Shown here: positions 46,020 through 56,076 of the stretch, in pieces
Layout: every line of letters begins with the position of its first letter
Numbering within the stretch: position 1 is the stretch's first letter
Assembly (NCBI GenBank): GCA_946902985.2
Contig: OX336392.1
Location: 19,132,716 to 19,196,715, forward strand
Length of the DNA stretch: 64,000 nt
Direction: 5' to 3'
DNA from: Meconema thalassinum
Lineage: Eukaryota > Arthropoda > Insecta > Orthoptera > Tettigoniidae
The notes under the pieces: generated by a model
The model's database searches: none
What the model saw: the letters and a program-made list of their open reading frames with translations, nothing else
What the model was told of the DNA's origin: nothing
Made by a program: the position numbers and the translations under genes

Positions 46020-46057
46020 CTCCTGGCATCACCAAGCCAAACATGCAGTTATTCTGA

Positions 46058-46133
46058 CAGCCCGTGAGGGGGTGTTACTACGCATCAGTACAAGCAGTTC
46101 CAAACAGCCCGAGGGGGGCGTTACTACGCATCA
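46058..46133 (+). repeat. 30-bp direct repeat just downstream of the predicted start site
   Basis: CAGCCCGTGAGGGGG... (46058-46087) is repeated as CAGCCCGAGGGGGGC... (46105-46133). Both end GTTACTACGCATCA and are separated by 17 bp. The G-rich pair lies in the predicted 5' end of the transcript and is preserved in the second LTR at about 56812-56887. Confidence 0.8.
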
Positions 46134-49100
46134 CACCGAAGACAGTTTACCAGTACTCCTTGAGGGGAGAAACGCTGTATTACACCGCAGAATTAATATC
46201 TGATAGCCATAGGCGTCGCAGTATTAACAACTTGCGTGCCTCCATAAGGAGTTGTAAAGAAGAAATATTAAAGTATCGCCGTGTTGAAAAATTAGGAAAA
46301 TCCTAGTTACAGGATTTAGGTCCGACAGTACACAAGTTTACAGTGAAAAGTTCGTAAAATATAGTCAGAGCAGGCTGCGAACGTTGGACTTAAAGGCGAT
46401 AGGTCTTTAAATAAACGACCGAAAAAATCATAACGTACGGAAGTATCGTAATAGAAAGATAAACAGTTATCTAATTTAAAGAACCCAAATAGGGAAAAAC
46501 AGAGTAAGGTTCGCAACGTATTTCAGAAAAGTAGGAGTGCGAGAACCGAATAAATAAAGAAGAACGGAGACTATAGACATTATCTCCAGAAAGCCGACGA
46601 ACTATTCGAAAGCCCTAGACTCGAGAAGTACTAGCTGCTATAAATTAAATCCATCGATCATCGATAAGTTATCGAGGGGACCTCGATACGAACAGACTTT
46701 CACTAGGATCGATAAACTAGATCTAAAAAAAGGAAGCCGTTCAAGCTAGAGAGATAGCCGGTCATCCAGAATAGGATTCGAAGAATTAGGATTCCAGGGA
46801 AAAGTAGATGATTCGAGACTTTCGTATTCTGCAGGATAGGAAGCCGACATTGAATAAATTTCACCCTTGGAAACGGGAGATTAAGAGGTCACGTGTGATA
46901 GGCTAGGAAAATACGGCCTAGTGATCAAAAGTTGTGAAGTGTAAATCTATCAAGATTGTGTGTTAAAATAATATTTTTTAGTGTTTATTGTGTGTTCTAA
47001 ATGGATACACCAGTGTATTAAAAATGTTGCCAATGTTAAGTGTATTGAATATGTGTCAAGAAGTGTTTGTACATGAGATGAATTTCTACAATATGGAGTA
47101 AGTTTCAAAGTGGGCCAAAATGAAACACCGCACAAGGATAAAGGTCATGAGACGACCTTAAAAACATGTGAGTAATGAATTTCATTATATTTTGGTGTCA
47201 GGAAATGATTGTGTACAAATCCACCGGAGTTTTTGAGTAAAAGGGATGTGTTTAAATAAATAAATACTGAATAAACGAGAACGCGGTCTGAACAATAATA
47301 GAAAGTTGAGAAACTATAAATAATTATGTAAAAGAATAAATCCAGTAGATGAAATATATGAATAAAATGTCAGTGTATTTGACGAATGTCATAAGAGCAA
47401 GCGAAATATTCATAATTATCATGAAAGATATTTAAATAAAAGTAAATTTGAGTTATATGAAAGAAATAGCTTTTGAGCTTTTTGTAAAGAATGAAGATAT
47501 GAAATAATAATAATAATAACCAAGTAAGGAAATATTAAATAAAGATCAAATTAATTGATGTGAACATAAGAGCGTTAGAGCCTTAATAAAAAGTATAGAC
47601 ATGATGTTCAAATGCATGTTCCTAAAAAGAGAGAAAGTTATTGTCAAAGGAAAAGAATAATATAAAAATTGAGATGTGTGTCAATTGTTAATATGATATT
47701 ATCAGTTCTTTGGATGACGCTATGCTTAAAAATAAAGTATAGCGCAAAAAGGGCGCAAGTAAAATAAAATGTCACGCTAGGAACGCGTAAAAGTTAATGT
47801 ACTTGGTAAATTATTTATGAGAGGTAGTTGATTGTAATGAATTGAGAATTGGTATAAGTCCTCTATTTGTGACGTAGTATCACGAGGCCATTGTGTATGT
47901 TGTATTGAAAGGGAGCAAATGTATGGTATTGAGCGTAGGTCTTATAAGCTATAGGCTGACCCTAAATCGCATTTTGTATAGTCCTCTATATGGGAATGGT
48001 TCCCGAGGCATGTGAAGAGATTCGAACTCAGAATCTTCTTATTGTGAAAGCCCCTTTATTATTCGTCGTAGAATGTGTATATCTCTTCCCCAATCAATGA
48101 GGACCTTTCATAATTAATAAATGCCAAGATTACGAATGTGGTTTATGAGCCCAATAATATTGTTGAATTTAAACGAGGAGTAGAATGCCAGGTCCCCCCA
48201 AAGAATTGAGAATGAACGAAAAGCTGTTTGTAAAGCATTAAAGAGAGCTCTAGCTTAGACTAGACGGGAGGGTTCCCGCATAGTCATAAATAACGCTCGA
48301 GTAGCACGGTCAGACCCTCGGAGCAGGAGGGGTGTCTGAAGGCCGTCTTGTAAGGAGTAATGAATACACCAGGAGTGTTTAAAGTTGTTAATAACCCGGG
48401 CGTTGAACCGAGGTCCTTGTAGATTGATATTTCCGCTTGCCTGTTCAGATCGTAGTTTTTTTTATGTGATAATGGTCTTATAAGACATATGAGATAAATA
48501 ACAATCCCTATTGTAATGTTGTATGAAGTAGGATTCCACGAGTTAATTGAAGGCAACTAGGTTCCGGGAGTGACCATAGTTTTTTGACTGTGTCAAGTAT
48601 CTTCATACTCTGGAGTACACAAGTAATTTCCTGATTACCTTGATGTATTTGTAAAACTAGAGAGAGATGATAAAAGCTGAAAACCTGTGAAATGCCCAAA
48701 TATTGAGTTAGATAATTAACATGTAATTTTAAATGTAATTATACATTTGTTTTGTTGATTAAGAAAATATAAAAAAGTAGTATTGGAGGTGTACAAAGAA
48801 TGACACCATTATTATGGAAAGCATTGAGCCAAAAGAGCTCGGAGTTATATGAAACTTATAGTTGATGCTTTATGGAAGTAAAAATAATTAGGAATTGTTG
48901 GTTTATATGGAAACCAGATGTTTTAATACAATATTTGTTTTATTCTTATGTTATTCCTTCTTCATTTGGAACAAGTAGATGATTATTGGTTAGTAATTTA
49001 ATTGTTTAATTGTTTGTAGCGCCATAATTTTTATTAATTAAATGTGTTAAAATAGGAGTTGATTTTGTTGTTATTTTTGCAAGTGTATCCTCTAATTAAT

Positions 49101-49397
49101 CCAAAATATGTGAGTCACAGAGTGGGTGAACTTACCGCTACCCCGAAAAATCCCGAATTGAGCTACGCTGGTATACTGTGATTGGCATATTTCTTGCTAA
49201 AAGGGCACATGGGGGGCATATCAGTAATGTGCTGGATTAATAACTAGAGGAACACTTAAGTCGGTCATATCATGTAAATTAAAGAAATGATAGGAATAGC
49301 TACAACGTAAAATATTAACTGACCGCATGGGTCCCTGGAAACTCATACCGAGCAGCCCTGAATTATATCATTAACAACCCCCCTAGCAAATCTTACA

Positions 49398-49653
49398 TGG
49401 CGCCCAGTACGCAGGGCTGAGTTTTCCTAGGGAAAACCCGAGTTTTCTCGAAAAATCAAAATTTTCATTCTTTTTGAAAAAAATGTTTTTTCGAAATTTT
49501 GAATTTTAAATACTTCCATAAAGGTTTATGAAAGTGAATAAGAGTATCAAAAGGGTACGTTGTAGTAAATACCCGTACCAATGTAAATTTTTAAAGAAAT
49601 TGGGACACAATGATTCAGAGTATCATCTCTCAAGCATGTACTAGTGTGGTGGC
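49398..49653 (+). promoter_or_regulatory. Gypsy B primer-binding site and gag leader
   Basis: TGGCGCCCAGTAC directly follows the LTR. It shares TGGCGCCCA with element A's tRNA-Lys-type site but diverges after nine bases, so the primer tRNA is uncertain. Just downstream GTTTTCCTAGGGAAAAC (49421-49437) is a near-perfect palindrome, followed by A/T-rich segments able to pair with each other (49450-49510). The leader has no ORF. Packaging or dimerisation roles are possible but only inferred from position. Confidence 0.6.
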
Positions 49654-52338
49654 ATGAGTGGCCCACTGTATTCTCATAAGATGGCATTGAGTGAAGAAGT
49701 GCAACGGCTCTTGGAGGCCATAAACAATAAGTTGGATAGCCAACAGACTGAAAATAAAGAAGAGTTCAAATCCCTAAATGAGAGTTTGAATAAGTTAGAT
49801 AGCCAACAGACGGAAAATAATCAAAAATTAGGATCCATGAATGAAAGTTTAGAGTCACTAAAAATTAAAAGTGATAATATGGGAACTAAATTAGAAGCTA
49901 TCGAAGTTAACTGTGTAGAAATGAACAATGAAGTGAAGGCTGAGATAGATAAAATAAATGACAAGTTCCAAGGTTTTGACACTAAGTTTGGGGACAAGTT
50001 AACTAAGTTAAACGGGGAAATCGCAAGTGAGATTAAAAAGGAAAATGAAGAATTTCATTCAGGATTGCAAGCCCAATTAGATACTATGAACACAAATATG
50101 GTAGATTCCCAAATTAAATGTCAAGAAAATTTTAAAAATTTAGAAACTAAATTAATTGACATAGAAACAAAGGGTGATGCATGTGAAAAGAAACTTGTAA
50201 CCCAGATCCAAGGTGTGCAGACAGAATTGAAAGCTCAGATAGAATCTAACAAGAATATTTGTGAACGTTCCCGGGATGAGATAAAAGAAAGTTTTAAGAA
50301 ATTAGGAGAAGAATTTAAAGGGGTAAAGGACAAAGTAGGAGAACTCGAGGGAAAGGTCGATGGAGTTCAGAATGAAGTAACTGAGATGAAAAATCAAAAT
50401 CAAAAGGATGTACAGGGTATGAAAGGGCAGATTGATCATTTTACTAGGCAGGTAGATGAGACCTTAAAGAAGCATGAGGAAGGAATAGATAAAAGATTCG
50501 GTAAATACGAGGAGCATATCCAGGAAGAAAGAAAGCAACGAAATGAAGAAAATCAAGAGAAGACCCTGAAGATAGAGGAAATAAGCAAGGGTATTAATGA
50601 GGTCCAGGAAACTATCGAAAAATTAGAAGAGCGAGTAGGAAAAACAAATAATGAAGTAAAATTGATCAAAGATAAAGTGACGGAAGTGTCTAAGAGCCAA
50701 GAGAAAACTGAGGGAAAGTTGAAAGGAATTGAATTAGATATGGTCAAAGGACGAAAAGAAGTGGAGAAGCAAATAAAGGAGATACGAGAGGGCCTGGATA
50801 CCATCGGTGATGTAAAGCAAGAAATTATAAATCAACAGGCCATGGTCATTAAGAAAGAGGTAGAAGACCAACTAAATGAGTTCAGGGATAGTTACAGGGA
50901 CGAGAAATTCCAACTCAAAAAGGCAGAGGAAGATAGTAAAAGGAATCAAGAAAGAATTCAGAATGAATTAAGATCCCGATTGGAGAGGACTGAACATAAG
51001 AATAGTCACATGGAAATCCAACTCATGGCTAATGAAGAAAGTGCCCGAAGGGAAAGGAAGTTAGAATTTGAGAATCAGGAGGAGTTTCCAAAGACAGGAT
51101 GGGTAGATTCCCGTGAACAAGGCACAGATACGGAGAGGGACTTAGGAGGGGAGAGCCCTTATAAGAACCCAGGATATCCAATGGCGATGTCAACCCCGTA
51201 CATGAATCAGACAAATGGCCAGATAATAAACATTATTAAATCGAATGAGGACAGACCAGTAAAGTTTACGGGTAATAATATGTCAATTACTCCAAAATAC
51301 TGGCTAAAGGAAGTTGCAGAGTATTTAAACGAAATGAAAGTTCCTCAGGATCGGAGACTGAGAGCTATTGAAAAGCTGTTGGCAGGTGATTGTCTCACCT
51401 GGTTCAGAAGCTTCAGGTACACCTTTGATACGGTGGAAGGCTTTAGGGAAGCATTTTTAAAACGATATTGGGCAGCAGACGTCCAAGAGAATTTAAGGCT
51501 AGATCTGTACTCTAGGAAGTACAGCACAAATGCACCAACTAAATACTCGGAATTTTTCACCGCTCAGCTGTGTAAATTCCGCGAACTTGACATTGCTCCG
51601 GCAGAGAACGACCTGTGTGCCGCCATTGCAAGACAACTTCCGTATGAGATTCAGAGGCTGTTAATCTCATCCAAAGCCAGAAGTGCTGTGGAAGTGGAGA
51701 GTGTATTACGTCAATTAGATATGACGACTTCGCACGTAACTCCTCGGCATCAAAGACAGACTGAGCAAGTACATATGGCCAGCAGTCAGGAAACCAGAGA
51801 AAAACCAGCGACCAGGAATCAGTCCACTAGCACTGATACTCAGGGACTGGGTCGAGAGTATGGGCACCAGGAGCCTAGAGGGATACAGCCATATTACAGA
51901 GGAGGATATCGAGGAAGAAATCCTAGGAATACGGGTTATAGGCAACAAGAGAGCCGACCTTATAACAATAACCATCAAAGGCAAGAAAACAGAAAGAAAT
52001 GGGAGAATTATCCCAGAAGGAACGTAAGGCCAGAGGATAGGGATGATGAATATCGGGCCGAAATAGAAGAAAGATATCAGGAAAGTCTTCGTTATATGAA
52101 CGAACGACCAGGTGAACCTGATAGGCAAAAAGTCCGTTGGAGTGAGGCAATCAAGAACCGGAAATCACCCGACCGACTAGACGGAGCTCAAAGCTTGGAA
52201 CTACAAGCTCAATTAAAGAATGAGGGGAAAGGAAGCCCTCAGGATAAAAAAACCTCCAAATTTAAATTGTCAAAAGTGGAAACATACCAGGAGCTGGGAG
52301 GAGGTAGAAATTGTGAATTGGATAGCAAGACCAGATGA
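49654..52338 (+). CDS. Gypsy B Gag with long coiled coil, 894 aa
   Basis: The start at ATG 49654 (MSGPLYSHKM) is the first in the leader; a second ATG ten codons on (MALSEEVQ) is an alternative. Residues about 12-470 are a nearly continuous Lys/Glu-rich heptad region with an internal repeat (NKLDSQQTEN occurs twice). This would form a long coiled coil unusual for a retrotransposon Gag. Residues about 533-690 are the capsid-like region (AGDCLTWFRSFRYTFD, YWAADVQENLRLDLY, RQLPYEIQRLLIS). Residues about 745-800 are Arg/Gly/Asn/Tyr-rich (YRGGYRGRNPRNTGYR). No CCHC zinc knuckle is present, so RNA binding presumably depends on this RGG-like segment. The 3' end overlaps pol. Copy C carries a near-identical but broken gag. 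Confidence 0.88.
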   Translation: MSGPLYSHKMALSEEVQRLLEAINNKLDSQQTENKEEFKSLNESLNKLDSQQTENNQKLGSMNESLESLKIKSDNMGTKLEAIEVNCVEMNNEVKAEIDKINDKFQGFDTKFGDKLTKLNGEIASEIKKENEEFHSGLQAQLDTMNTNMVDSQIKCQENFKNLETKLIDIETKGDACEKKLVTQIQGVQTELKAQIESNKNICERSRDEIKESFKKLGEEFKGVKDKVGELEGKVDGVQNEVTEMKNQNQKDVQGMKGQIDHFTRQVDETLKKHEEGIDKRFGKYEEHIQEERKQRNEENQEKTLKIEEISKGINEVQETIEKLEERVGKTNNEVKLIKDKVTEVSKSQEKTEGKLKGIELDMVKGRKEVEKQIKEIREGLDTIGDVKQEIINQQAMVIKKEVEDQLNEFRDSYRDEKFQLKKAEEDSKRNQERIQNELRSRLERTEHKNSHMEIQLMANEESARRERKLEFENQEEFPKTGWVDSREQGTDTERDLGGESPYKNPGYPMAMSTPYMNQTNGQIINIIKSNEDRPVKFTGNNMSITPKYWLKEVAEYLNEMKVPQDRRLRAIEKLLAGDCLTWFRSFRYTFDTVEGFREAFLKRYWAADVQENLRLDLYSRKYSTNAPTKYSEFFTAQLCKFRELDIAPAENDLCAAIARQLPYEIQRLLISSKARSAVEVESVLRQLDMTTSHVTPRHQRQTEQVHMASSQETREKPATRNQSTSTDTQGLGREYGHQEPRGIQPYYRGGYRGRNPRNTGYRQQESRPYNNNHQRQENRKKWENYPRRNVRPEDRDDEYRAEIEERYQESLRYMNERPGEPDRQKVRWSEAIKNRKSPDRLDGAQSLELQAQLKNEGKGSPQDKKTSKFKLSKVETYQELGGGRNCELDSKTR

Positions 52339-55300
52339 GCTAATTAATGAGGATGTGGAAGGAATCCCACCTGTTAAAAGAGAACTACCTATAATTATGC
52401 TAAGGATAGAAGGATTACTGGTCAGAGCATTAATTGATACTGGATCCACAATAAGTCTAATTACACAAACCCTTCTAAATGAACTGGAAACAAGGGACCG
52501 AGTATTAAAGATTCCCACATCAAGTGTAAAGATTAAGGGGTTTATCCCTGAAAAATCTTTAACATGTAAATTTCAGGTATATATCGATTTGATCATGGGT
52601 AACGCTGAAATTTCGCAGTGCTTTTTGCTGGTAAATCAATTACCGTATAATGTCATATTAGGTATTGATTTTATCCGTGAGAACAAGGTCATTATAGACC
52701 TAGCGCAAAACTGCATTAGAATTCAAAGAGAGGATGTGGATGAACAAAACATTAACCTACAGGAACAGGATGCGAAAATCGGAGAACAGGTATGGCATAT
52801 GGAAGAAGTGATTGAGGAAGGTTATGAGGACATAGAAAAGATATTTGAAGTCCTCAACATAGAACTCGAAGATGATTTGGAAACTGAGTTCGAGACCAAC
52901 CTGTCAGGAAAAGTAGAGGAAGCCAAAGCTAACCTCGAAAATAAGGAACAGTTAAAGAAATTATTATTGAATTTTAGGGACGTATTTGATTCCAAGCCAG
53001 GGAAGATTGAAAATTTTAAATACGCGTTCCAAGTCAATGATTGGGCACCGTTCAGACAAAAACCATACCCGGTTGCGGAAAAACATTACCCACAAACTAA
53101 GAAAACACTGCAGGAGATGATGAATGCAGGTGTTATAGAAAAGATGGCGACACCATATGTTAGTCCATTAGTGATTGTGAGTAAACCGGATGGCTCAGTA
53201 AGGGTGTGTCTAGATGCCAGAAATTTAAATGCAAAAATCATACCAGAAAATGATTCGGCACCACCCATAAAAGAAATACTGAGGAAGTTCAAGGGCAAGA
53301 AGATTTTCACAAATATTGACATGACTTCTTCGTATCATCATCTCGAACTGGAAGAGAAAACCAGTTTGTTGACTGGATTTCAGTTCGACCAACAAACCTA
53401 TTGTTTTAGGAGATGTCCGTTTGGATTGAAGACCGCGGGATCTGCCTTAATAAGAGCGCTTGATCGAAACCTGTCAGAGGAAGTGAAAGAGTGCACTATC
53501 CGTTATGTGGATGATATTTTGCTTACCTCGGAGAATATTGAGGAACATTTAGAAAAGCTGAAGAAACTCTTGGAAGATTTAAGGAAGGCTAATTTTAAAA
53601 TACATTTAAAGAAGTCAAATTTTTGTCAAAGACAAGTAACATTTTTAGGGCATGTGATTGATAAGGATGGTGTTAAACCAAATCCGTGCAAATTGGAATC
53701 GATAAGGGATTTTCCAAGGCCTTTGAAGGTAAAGAACGTTCGCCAGTTTTTGGGATTGATTGGTTTCTTCTCACGACATTGTCCATCATACACAAAAACT
53801 GTTGCACCACTACAGGACCTTCTGAAGAAGGGGGGCAAGTGGAAATGGACGGAGGAAACAGAAAAAGCATTCGTGGAGGCCAAGGAAATGCTCTTAAATT
53901 ACGTGAAGCTAGGATATCCTGATTTTAATCAGAGATTTATCATTCAAACAGATGCATCCCAGATTGGAATAGGGGCAATGCTATATCAGGAAAACCCGGA
54001 AAACCCTGATAAGAAAAATTATCTAGCTTTCACGAGTCGGAGACTGAAACCACACGAGAAAAATTATACGATCAGCGAAATCGAGCTGTTAGCGATACTG
54101 CACGCGTTGCAATATTGGCGAAAGATCGTATATGGGTTTCAGGTCATTCTAAGAACGGATCATAAAGCCTTAACCTTTTTGATGAAGACTGATTTATCCA
54201 GTCAAAGGTTAATGCGTTGGGCTTTATACATTCAACAGTTTGATGTCAAGATAGGATACTGCCCAGGAAAAGAAAATATAGTTCCAGACTACTTAAGTAG
54301 ACAGCCAGAGTCCACAGAAGAGGAAGTAATGGCTATAGATTTGGAAGACAGGGATCAGCGTACTCTAAATGAGTTAAGAAGCATTAGTCAACGGCAACGT
54401 GAGGATCCATGGATGAACATGCTCATATCTTTCCTTGAGGGAAGCTTGATAAGGGGAACACCAGCGTACACGGAAGCTAATAAGATAGCTCAAGACTACA
54501 CGTTTTATAATGGATTATTATATAAGTTTGTGGACTCTGACCATACCAAATTAAGGATTGTTGTACCTGCAATTTTGCAGAGGAAAATAGTATGGTTAGC
54601 CCATAGATCGTTCGGACATATGGGAGTCGACAAAACAGTCTCGATGCTGAAAGAAGCATTTGTATGGCCGAGACTGAGAGAAACTGTAAGGGACACGCTA
54701 AAGACATGTGATTTATGTCAAAGGATCAAACCTAATGCATTTCTGATGAGGCAAAAGCCTATACCATTGTTGCCCGAAAGGCCAGGTCAAATCATATCTA
54801 TTGATAACTTCGGACCTTTGCCAAAGGCAAGAAGAGGAAATCGACACATAATGGTGGCTATGGATGTCTTCACTAAAATGGTTGTCCTTGCTCCCATACA
54901 GAAGACTAGAACCAAACAGGTGTTAAAACGACTAAAAGAAAAAGTGATACCGATTCTGGGAAAACATGAGAATTTGTTGTCGGATCACGGCAGTTGTTTC
55001 ACCAGTGTAGAGTTCAGACGAGAATTAGAAAGACTTGGAATACGTCAGATTTTGTCAAGTATTCGCCATCCTGAGGCAAATCCTGTAGAAAGAGTGATGA
55101 GGGAGACGGCCAAGTACTGTAGAATATACTGTGCCGAAGAAAATTGGAAGTGGATAGATATCTTGGATATTATCGAATTTTGTATAAATAATACAATCCA
55201 TGAATCCACGGGAGAAATACCCATAACGTTACATCGGAATGAGCAACCAGAGAGACCTTGGAGTCTGGTAATTCCTAGGCCAGCAGACGCTCAGCCTGGA

Positions 55301-55741
55301 AGAGATGTACGTATTAGAAGAGCCTTTGAGCATCTAAAAGCTCAAGCCGACAGGAGGCAAAGAAGAAATAGGCATAAGAGGTATCATCGACCATTGTTAG
55401 CAGGAGAAATGGTGTTAGTAAAAAGACCAGCCATTTCGGATCCAGGGAACCGTGTGTACAAGAAGTTCCAGAAAATGTACCACGGACCGTATCAAATAAT
55501 CAGAGATTTGAGGAATAACGCATATAGAATTCGGCACTGTGAAACGGATCACGAAGTGACCATGAATTCAGCAAATTTGAAATTATATTACCCTCCCGAA
55601 GATTTCGATGAAGCAAATGAACAAGCCCTGGTTATGGAACAATTTAGAGATGAATCCGCTTTTGACATAAACAAGAATAAGGAAGAAATAGAGAATAGAG
55701 CTAAAGCATTCGAGTGCGAATGCGAATTGGAGAAATTATAA
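52220..55741 (+). CDS. Gypsy B Pol: protease, RT, RNase H, integrase, 1173 aa
   Basis: The frame is +1 relative to gag and overlaps its last 119 nt. The ATG at 52220 is the first Met, though translation may enter by frameshift. Retropepsin is ALIDTGSTISLIT near residues 69-82 with VILGIDFI near 145. RT shows VCLDARNLNAK near 330, NIDMTSSYHHLEL, RCPFGLKTAGSA and RYVDDILLTS near 427-436. RNase H shows QTDASQIGIG near 575, SEIELLAILHAL and RTDHKAL near 644. Integrase has an HHCC region near 793-833 and catalytic Asp in SIDNFGP (about 861) and SDHGSCF (about 921), with Glu in VERVM (about 957). A GPY motif near 1089 lies in the C-terminal domain. All catalytic residues are present and there is no internal stop. 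After the TAA the same frame is open for 37 more codons. Confidence 0.93.
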   Translation: MRGKEALRIKKPPNLNCQKWKHTRSWEEVEIVNWIARPDELINEDVEGIPPVKRELPIIMLRIEGLLVRALIDTGSTISLITQTLLNELETRDRVLKIPTSSVKIKGFIPEKSLTCKFQVYIDLIMGNAEISQCFLLVNQLPYNVILGIDFIRENKVIIDLAQNCIRIQREDVDEQNINLQEQDAKIGEQVWHMEEVIEEGYEDIEKIFEVLNIELEDDLETEFETNLSGKVEEAKANLENKEQLKKLLLNFRDVFDSKPGKIENFKYAFQVNDWAPFRQKPYPVAEKHYPQTKKTLQEMMNAGVIEKMATPYVSPLVIVSKPDGSVRVCLDARNLNAKIIPENDSAPPIKEILRKFKGKKIFTNIDMTSSYHHLELEEKTSLLTGFQFDQQTYCFRRCPFGLKTAGSALIRALDRNLSEEVKECTIRYVDDILLTSENIEEHLEKLKKLLEDLRKANFKIHLKKSNFCQRQVTFLGHVIDKDGVKPNPCKLESIRDFPRPLKVKNVRQFLGLIGFFSRHCPSYTKTVAPLQDLLKKGGKWKWTEETEKAFVEAKEMLLNYVKLGYPDFNQRFIIQTDASQIGIGAMLYQENPENPDKKNYLAFTSRRLKPHEKNYTISEIELLAILHALQYWRKIVYGFQVILRTDHKALTFLMKTDLSSQRLMRWALYIQQFDVKIGYCPGKENIVPDYLSRQPESTEEEVMAIDLEDRDQRTLNELRSISQRQREDPWMNMLISFLEGSLIRGTPAYTEANKIAQDYTFYNGLLYKFVDSDHTKLRIVVPAILQRKIVWLAHRSFGHMGVDKTVSMLKEAFVWPRLRETVRDTLKTCDLCQRIKPNAFLMRQKPIPLLPERPGQIISIDNFGPLPKARRGNRHIMVAMDVFTKMVVLAPIQKTRTKQVLKRLKEKVIPILGKHENLLSDHGSCFTSVEFRRELERLGIRQILSSIRHPEANPVERVMRETAKYCRIYCAEENWKWIDILDIIEFCINNTIHESTGEIPITLHRNEQPERPWSLVIPRPADAQPGRDVRIRRAFEHLKAQADRRQRRNRHKRYHRPLLAGEMVLVKRPAISDPGNRVYKKFQKMYHGPYQIIRDLRNNAYRIRHCETDHEVTMNSANLKLYYPPEDFDEANEQALVMEQFRDESAFDINKNKEEIENRAKAFECECELEKL
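52246..52252 (+). promoter_or_regulatory. A7 run in the gag-pol overlap, candidate frameshift site
   Basis: A run of seven A (GATAAAAAAACC) is read in gag as Asp-Lys-Lys-Thr. Moving from gag to pol needs +1 (or -2), not the -1 usual at A AAA AAC. The run could thus be a slip site, or a single-base insertion could have separated frames that are fused in element A. Confidence 0.35.
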
Positions 55742-56060
55742 TGGGAAATCAAAGAAATAATTGAGTTTGTTGAAGAAGAAAATTTCAATTTAAGAAAGGA
55801 GAATGATGAAATAAGGAAACGGGTAGGGATAGACCAAACCCGTAAGGAAGAATGAGGTTTTGGAGATTTTTAGTCCAGACAAATAAAGGAAAAAGAAAGG
55901 GTAGGGACAGAGCATACCCGACCTACACAATCACCGGATACGACTTTAAAGAAATAAAAACAACGGAAGGTACGGACAACGTTATGATGGCTTCGACGAA
56001 TAAAAAAAGATAAGATTAATTGAAATAAATTTCCTCAAAATTTTTCGAAAATTTATTTAC
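55742..56060 (+). other. Post-pol region with in-frame 37-codon extension
   Basis: After the pol TAA (55739-55741) the same frame stays open to TGA 55853-55855. It encodes a Glu/Lys-rich, Leu/Ile-spaced helix (EIIEFVEEENFNLRKEN). The rest, to the purine tract, is non-coding and A-rich. There is no env-like ORF, signal peptide or transmembrane segment. Confidence 0.5.
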
Positions 56061-56076
56061 CTAAGGAGGGGAGAGA
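56061..56076 (+). promoter_or_regulatory. Gypsy B polypurine tract
   Basis: CTAAGGAGGGGAGAGA directly abuts the second LTR (TGAACCC). It is a strong, uninterrupted purine tract in the position expected for plus-strand priming. Confidence 0.8.

Larger units (their letters stand above)
45326..49397 (+). repeat. Gypsy B 5' LTR (4.07 kb)
   Basis: It begins TGAACCCATGTGCC, ends AAATCTTACA, and is followed at once by the primer-binding site. Sequence is AT-rich and non-coding over most of its length. ORFs of 60-90 codons (for example 46064-46306) lack ATG starts or family features. The promoter appears to lie about 690 bp in, which leaves a transcribed R-U5 portion of about 3.35 kb. Confidence 0.9.

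Noticed and set aside
46064..46306. 80-codon ORF conserved in both Gypsy B LTRs (also at 56818-57060), and similar 60-66 codon LTR ORFs
   Set aside because: There is no ATG start (GTG), it overlaps the G-rich direct repeats, and identity between LTRs simply reflects their youth.
52247..52253. Classical -1 slippery heptamer A AAA AAC for gag-pol recoding
   Set aside because: The sequence exists, but pol lies in the +1 frame relative to gag, so a -1 slip would not reach it.
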